A DNA stretch of 22,122 nucleotides from Pseudomonadota bacterium. Lineage in GTDB: Bacteria > Pseudomonadota > Alphaproteobacteria > Sphingomonadales > Sphingomonadaceae. A program made the position numbers and the translations under genes. Below the pieces are notes generated by a model, which was given only the letters and a program-made list of their open reading frames with translations, had not been told where the DNA came from and did not search any database. The stretch is taken from assembly GCA_023417515.1 (NCBI GenBank), contig JAEZFL010000022.1, forward strand, positions 1-22,122. Direction: 5' to 3'. Below, one piece after another: positions 19,087 to 22,122 of this stretch. Positions within the stretch are counted from its first letter, which is position 1. The number at the start of each line of letters is the position of its first letter.

Positions 19087-22056
19087 ATGATTACGGCAGA
19101 CGTGCGCCGCCGGCGCGCAGGTTCCCTTCTTCCCCGCGCCAGCGCCGCGGCGCTGGCCATCGGGCTCGGCTGGATGCCAGGCATCGCGGCCGCCCAGGAT
19201 TCGACCGACCCGGCCGATCCGGTGCTCGCCGACGCAACCATCGCCGCTGACGTCGCTCAGCCCGAGGCGAGCAACGAGATCATCGTCACCGGCACGCGCA
19301 TCGCGCGCCCCGACCTGACTTCCAACGTCCCGGTCGCCGTGATCGGCGCCCAGGACCTTCAGCGCGACGCCGCGATCAACGTCCAGGACGCGCTCGCCGA
19401 GCTGCCCCAGGTCGGCGTCGGCTCGACCCGCACCAACACCAACTTCCTGACCTCGGGCAACGGCGTCGCCACGGTCAACCTGCGCAACCTCGGCTCCAGC
19501 CGGACGCTCGTCCTGGTCAACGGCCGCCGTTACGTCGCCGGTCTCGCCGGCACCTCGGCCGTCGACCTCAACAACATCCCGACCGACTTCATCCAGCGCG
19601 TCGACGTCGTCACCGGCGGCGCCTCGGCCGTCTACGGATCGGAAGCCATTGCCGGCGTGGTCAACTTCATCCTGAAGGACCGCTTCGAGGGCATCCAGAT
19701 GCGCGGCCAGTACGGCATCACCGAGCGCGGCGACAATCCGCGCTACATGGGCGCGATCACCGCCGGCACCAGCTTCGGCGCCGACGATCGCGGCTCGGCG
19801 ATCCTGCACTTCTCGTACGACGCCGACGAAGGCCTGCTGTCGCGCAACCGCGTGCTGTCGCGCGAGGATTGCTTCTACGACATCTGCGGCCCGGATGCCT
19901 ATTCCAGCTACTCCGCGCAGGGCCGCTTCCAGCTGCTCGATGCGAATGGCGCTGCTCAGAACGGCTACAACGGCGGTTCGCTGTTCTCGTTCAATCCCGA
20001 CAACAGCCTGGTCACCGGTGGCGGCGTCGGCTTCAACCGCAACGGCGTCCGCCGCATCTCGACCCCGGTCGAGCGCTATCTCGCGGCCGGCATGTTCAAC
20101 TATGAGATCGCCGAAAACCTCAAGGCGTTCGCCGAAGTTACCTATTCGCGGGTGACCTCGAGCTCGCAGATCGAGCCGCTCGCCCTCGATGCCCTCGACA
20201 TCTACGACGGCGTCAACTCGTTCGGCATCAGCATCGACAATCCGTACCTGCCGACCGCGGTTCGTGCACAGATTGATGCGTACAATGCCACGGCGCTGAC
20301 CGACGGCAACACCGCGACGAACCCGATCACCCAGATCGGCTTCCGCCGTCGCCAGAACGAAGTGTTCGACCGCTCCAACAACAACCAGCGCGACACATGG
20401 CGCGTGGCGACCGGCCTGCGCGGCACCATCGCCGACAGCTGGAACTGGGAAGCGAGCTACGTCTACGGCCGCCTGCACGACTTCACGTCGTCGGAGGACA
20501 TCGACAACAACCGCTACCGCAACGCGCTCGACGCGGTGCAACTGGCGGACGGCTCGATCGTGTGCCGCAGCGAAGCGGCGCGCGCCGAGGGCTGCGTTCC
20601 GATCAACCTGTTCGGCTTCGGCACCGCCTCGCCGGAGGCGTCTGCCTATGTCCAGGCGGTGGTTCCGAAGTCTGAGGACATCGTCAACCAGCAGCATGTC
20701 GCTTCGTTCAGCCTGGCCAACAGCGCGCTGATCCAGCTCCCGGCCGGCGGCCTCGGAGTCGCGGTCGGCGCCGAGTACCGCAAGGAGGAGAGCGTCGACG
20801 ATCTCGACATTCTCACCAACACCGGCGGCAACTCGGGCAACGTCATCCCCGACACGGTCGGCGAGTTCGACGTGTGGGAGGTCTATGGCGAGGTCAACGT
20901 GCCGATCATCGCCGACACGTTCGTCAACTATTTCGGCCTGACCGGCGCTGCCCGTTATTCCGAATATAGCCAGCCGAACGTCGGCGGCGTGTTCAGCTGG
21001 AACGTCGGCGCCGAGCTCGAGCCGGTCGACGGCCTGCGCTTCCGCGCCGTCTATGCCCGCGCCAACCGCGCCCCGAATATCTCCGAATTCGCCTCGGCGC
21101 CGTCGGAGACCTTCGCCGGCGTGAACGACCCGTGCGACCGAGTCACGGCGACCAGCACCGGCGAGTTCGACGCGGCCTGCCGCGCCATTCCGCAGATCGC
21201 CGCGGCGATCGCCCGGGACGGCGAGTTCCGTTACACCCTGGCCGATACCCAGGGCATCAACGGCTTCATCGGCGGCAACCCGAACCTGGCGGAAGAGCAG
21301 GCCACCACGCTGACGGTCGGAGCCGTGTTCCAGCCGCGGTTCGTCCGCGGCCTGGCGCTGACGGTCGACTATTTCGACATCAAGGTCGAGGACGCGATCA
21401 GCACGGTTGGCCGCAACCTGTCGATCCGTCAGTGCCTGACCACCAGCGACCCGGTCTTCTGCAACAACGTGATCCGCAACGCGAACACGGGGTTCATCAC
21501 CACCGTAAACGACCAGCTGGTCAACGTGTCGCAGATCCAGACCCGCGGCGTCGACTTCGGTCTTCGCTACGGCCGCGCCTTGCCGCTGCTCAACGCGGAC
21601 GACCGTGTCGAGCTGACCGGCAACTACACCTACCTGATCGACTATAAGGACCAGGCCAACCCGAGCGCTCCGATCCGCGAATATGCGGGCACCATCTACT
21701 ATCCGGAGCACAAGGCCACGGCCCGCCTCGCCTACCTGACGGGTCCCTTCACCCTCAGCTGGCAGGTGAACTATCTCGGTGGCGGCACTGCCGACATCGA
21801 CCTGCTCGACGATCCGGATGCCGCGCCGCTCAACCATGTCGGCCCGCGCTTCTACCACGACGCACAGGTCCGCTGGGATCTGGGCGAGGATCGCCGCTTC
21901 TCCTTCTACGTGGGCGTCGACAATGTGATGGATACCGAACCCCCCTTCCTTCCCGGTACTCCGTTCAACCTGTCGCCGACCGGCACCGAGACCGCAGCGG
22001 ACCTGTACGATCCGTTCGGCCGGCGCTTCTACGTAGGCGCTCAGGTGCGTTTCTAA
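19087..22056 (+). CDS. TonB-dependent outer membrane receptor
   Basis: A 989-residue outer membrane receptor for energised import of large or scarce nutrients through TonB-ExbBD. The signal peptide ends at about IAAA-QD (residue 36). The TonB-box region is NEIIVTGTRI (63-72), followed by a plug domain with VNVQDAL-type (INVQDALAELP), VNLRNLGSSRTLVLVNGRR and VDVVTGGASAVYGSEAIAGVVNF, and a long beta-barrel ending in FYVGAQVRF with terminal Phe. This N-terminal style is typical of the large sphingomonad and Caulobacter receptor group. Paired cysteines in extracellular-loop positions occur, e.g. CFYDIC at about 262-267. No FecR- or sigma-linked signalling domain is present. AAGGAAAG lies eight bases before the ATG. 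The substrate cannot be read from the sequence. Confidence 0.97.
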   Translation: MITADVRRRRAGSLLPRASAAALAIGLGWMPGIAAAQDSTDPADPVLADATIAADVAQPEASNEIIVTGTRIARPDLTSNVPVAVIGAQDLQRDAAINVQDALAELPQVGVGSTRTNTNFLTSGNGVATVNLRNLGSSRTLVLVNGRRYVAGLAGTSAVDLNNIPTDFIQRVDVVTGGASAVYGSEAIAGVVNFILKDRFEGIQMRGQYGITERGDNPRYMGAITAGTSFGADDRGSAILHFSYDADEGLLSRNRVLSREDCFYDICGPDAYSSYSAQGRFQLLDANGAAQNGYNGGSLFSFNPDNSLVTGGGVGFNRNGVRRISTPVERYLAAGMFNYEIAENLKAFAEVTYSRVTSSSQIEPLALDALDIYDGVNSFGISIDNPYLPTAVRAQIDAYNATALTDGNTATNPITQIGFRRRQNEVFDRSNNNQRDTWRVATGLRGTIADSWNWEASYVYGRLHDFTSSEDIDNNRYRNALDAVQLADGSIVCRSEAARAEGCVPINLFGFGTASPEASAYVQAVVPKSEDIVNQQHVASFSLANSALIQLPAGGLGVAVGAEYRKEESVDDLDILTNTGGNSGNVIPDTVGEFDVWEVYGEVNVPIIADTFVNYFGLTGAARYSEYSQPNVGGVFSWNVGAELEPVDGLRFRAVYARANRAPNISEFASAPSETFAGVNDPCDRVTATSTGEFDAACRAIPQIAAAIARDGEFRYTLADTQGINGFIGGNPNLAEEQATTLTVGAVFQPRFVRGLALTVDYFDIKVEDAISTVGRNLSIRQCLTTSDPVFCNNVIRNANTGFITTVNDQLVNVSQIQTRGVDFGLRYGRALPLLNADDRVELTGNYTYLIDYKDQANPSAPIREYAGTIYYPEHKATARLAYLTGPFTLSWQVNYLGGGTADIDLLDDPDAAPLNHVGPRFYHDAQVRWDLGEDRRFSFYVGVDNVMDTEPPFLPGTPFNLSPTGTETAADLYDPFGRRFYVGAQVRF

Positions 22057-22072
22057 GCTGAGCAAGGAGGGC

Positions 22073-22110
22073 GCCCCCGCAGCCCTTGGCTTACGGGGGG
22101 GGGTTTTTTT
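22073..22110 (+). terminator. Intrinsic terminator after the TonB-dependent receptor gene
   Basis: A stem of CCCCCG (22074-22079) with CGGGGG (22094-22099) encloses an inner AGCC/GGCT hairpin (22081-22091). A run of extra Gs and then seven Ts (22104-22110) follows. The layout fits a Rho-independent terminator. The G9-T7-G5 homopolymer series near the window end may be partly a sequencing artefact. Confidence 0.65.
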
Positions 22111-22122
22111 GGGGGTTAATGT

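Noticed and set aside
18958..22065. A 1035-codon open frame on the minus strand, antisense to the TonB-dependent receptor gene
   Set aside because: The plus-strand frame has a signal peptide, TonB box, plug and terminal Phe. The antisense product is rich in Val, Asp, Arg and Ala with no recognisable domain, as expected for a shadow frame in GC-rich DNA with few TA-containing codons.
1..22122. A hidden defence system, prophage or integrative element
   Set aside because: No integrase, transposase, restriction, helicase-nuclease, toxin-antitoxin or phage structural gene is present, and gene density and base use look uniform. The novelty is limited to repeats and two uncharacterised small genes.

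Overview
The window looks like chromosomal DNA from an alphaproteobacterium of the order Sphingomonadales (Sphingomonas-like). Pointers are the high GC content, the gene order coxB-coxA-ctaB-small membrane gene-ctaG-coxC-SURF1, a TonB-dependent receptor with a long VTGTRI-type N-terminus, and many intergenic palindromic repeats of kinds I associate with sphingomonads. Genus-level placement is inference. Almost all genes are housekeeping or respiratory. I found no phage, transposase, CRISPR array, toxin-antitoxin pair or defence island.

Layout. Positions 1-1389: a [2Fe-2S] subunit of a molybdenum hydroxylase (minus strand, cut by the left edge) diverges from a dienoyl-CoA isomerase-like crotonase, with an 89-bp palindromic repeat filling the gap. 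Positions 1431-2359: a helix-turn-helix protein of unknown role diverges from a 78-residue two-helix membrane protein that is bracketed by two related palindromes. Positions 2567-3775: rpsU (S21) and a membrane-anchored, divergent FKBP with a Gly/Pro tail, each followed by a copy of one 85-bp palindromic repeat. Positions 3787-6479 (minus strand): a pyrE-pdxJ-acpS-lepB operon linking pyrimidine synthesis, vitamin B6, acyl carrier protein activation and signal peptidase. Positions 6579-12956: the aa3-type cytochrome c oxidase cluster, with a good sigma-70-like promoter, subunits II and I, an internal terminator, then haem O synthase, a 42-residue CoxF-like protein, the CtaG/Cox11 copper chaperone, subunit III and SURF1. 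Positions 12970-15520: an M16 zinc peptidase, an RlmI-like methyltransferase and a lipoprotein, chained by GTGA overlaps. Positions 15669-17283 (minus strand): a zincin-like metallopeptidase, then ccmA and ccmB for cytochrome c maturation. Positions 17325-18862: a pterin carbinolamine dehydratase, tRNA-Ser(GGA) and an AI-2E/PerM-family membrane protein. Positions 19087-22110: a TonB-dependent receptor and its terminator.

The genes fit an aerobic, respiring cell: the terminal oxidase, its haem and copper assembly factors, and half of the haem-export machinery for c-type cytochromes lie within about 10 kb. Eight gene junctions are 4-nt ATGA or GTGA overlaps, so translational coupling is common here.

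I do not see a clear undescribed system. The most unusual layer is the repeat DNA. At least five types of fold-back element sit between genes, and they appear to have been built into gene structure: two of them supply the Shine-Dalgarno sequence of the next gene (acpS and SURF1), one supplies the C-terminal tail and stop codon of PdxJ, and one occupies nearly all of a divergent promoter region. An interlocking pair of inverted repeats also covers the ribosome binding site of the AI-2E-family gene.
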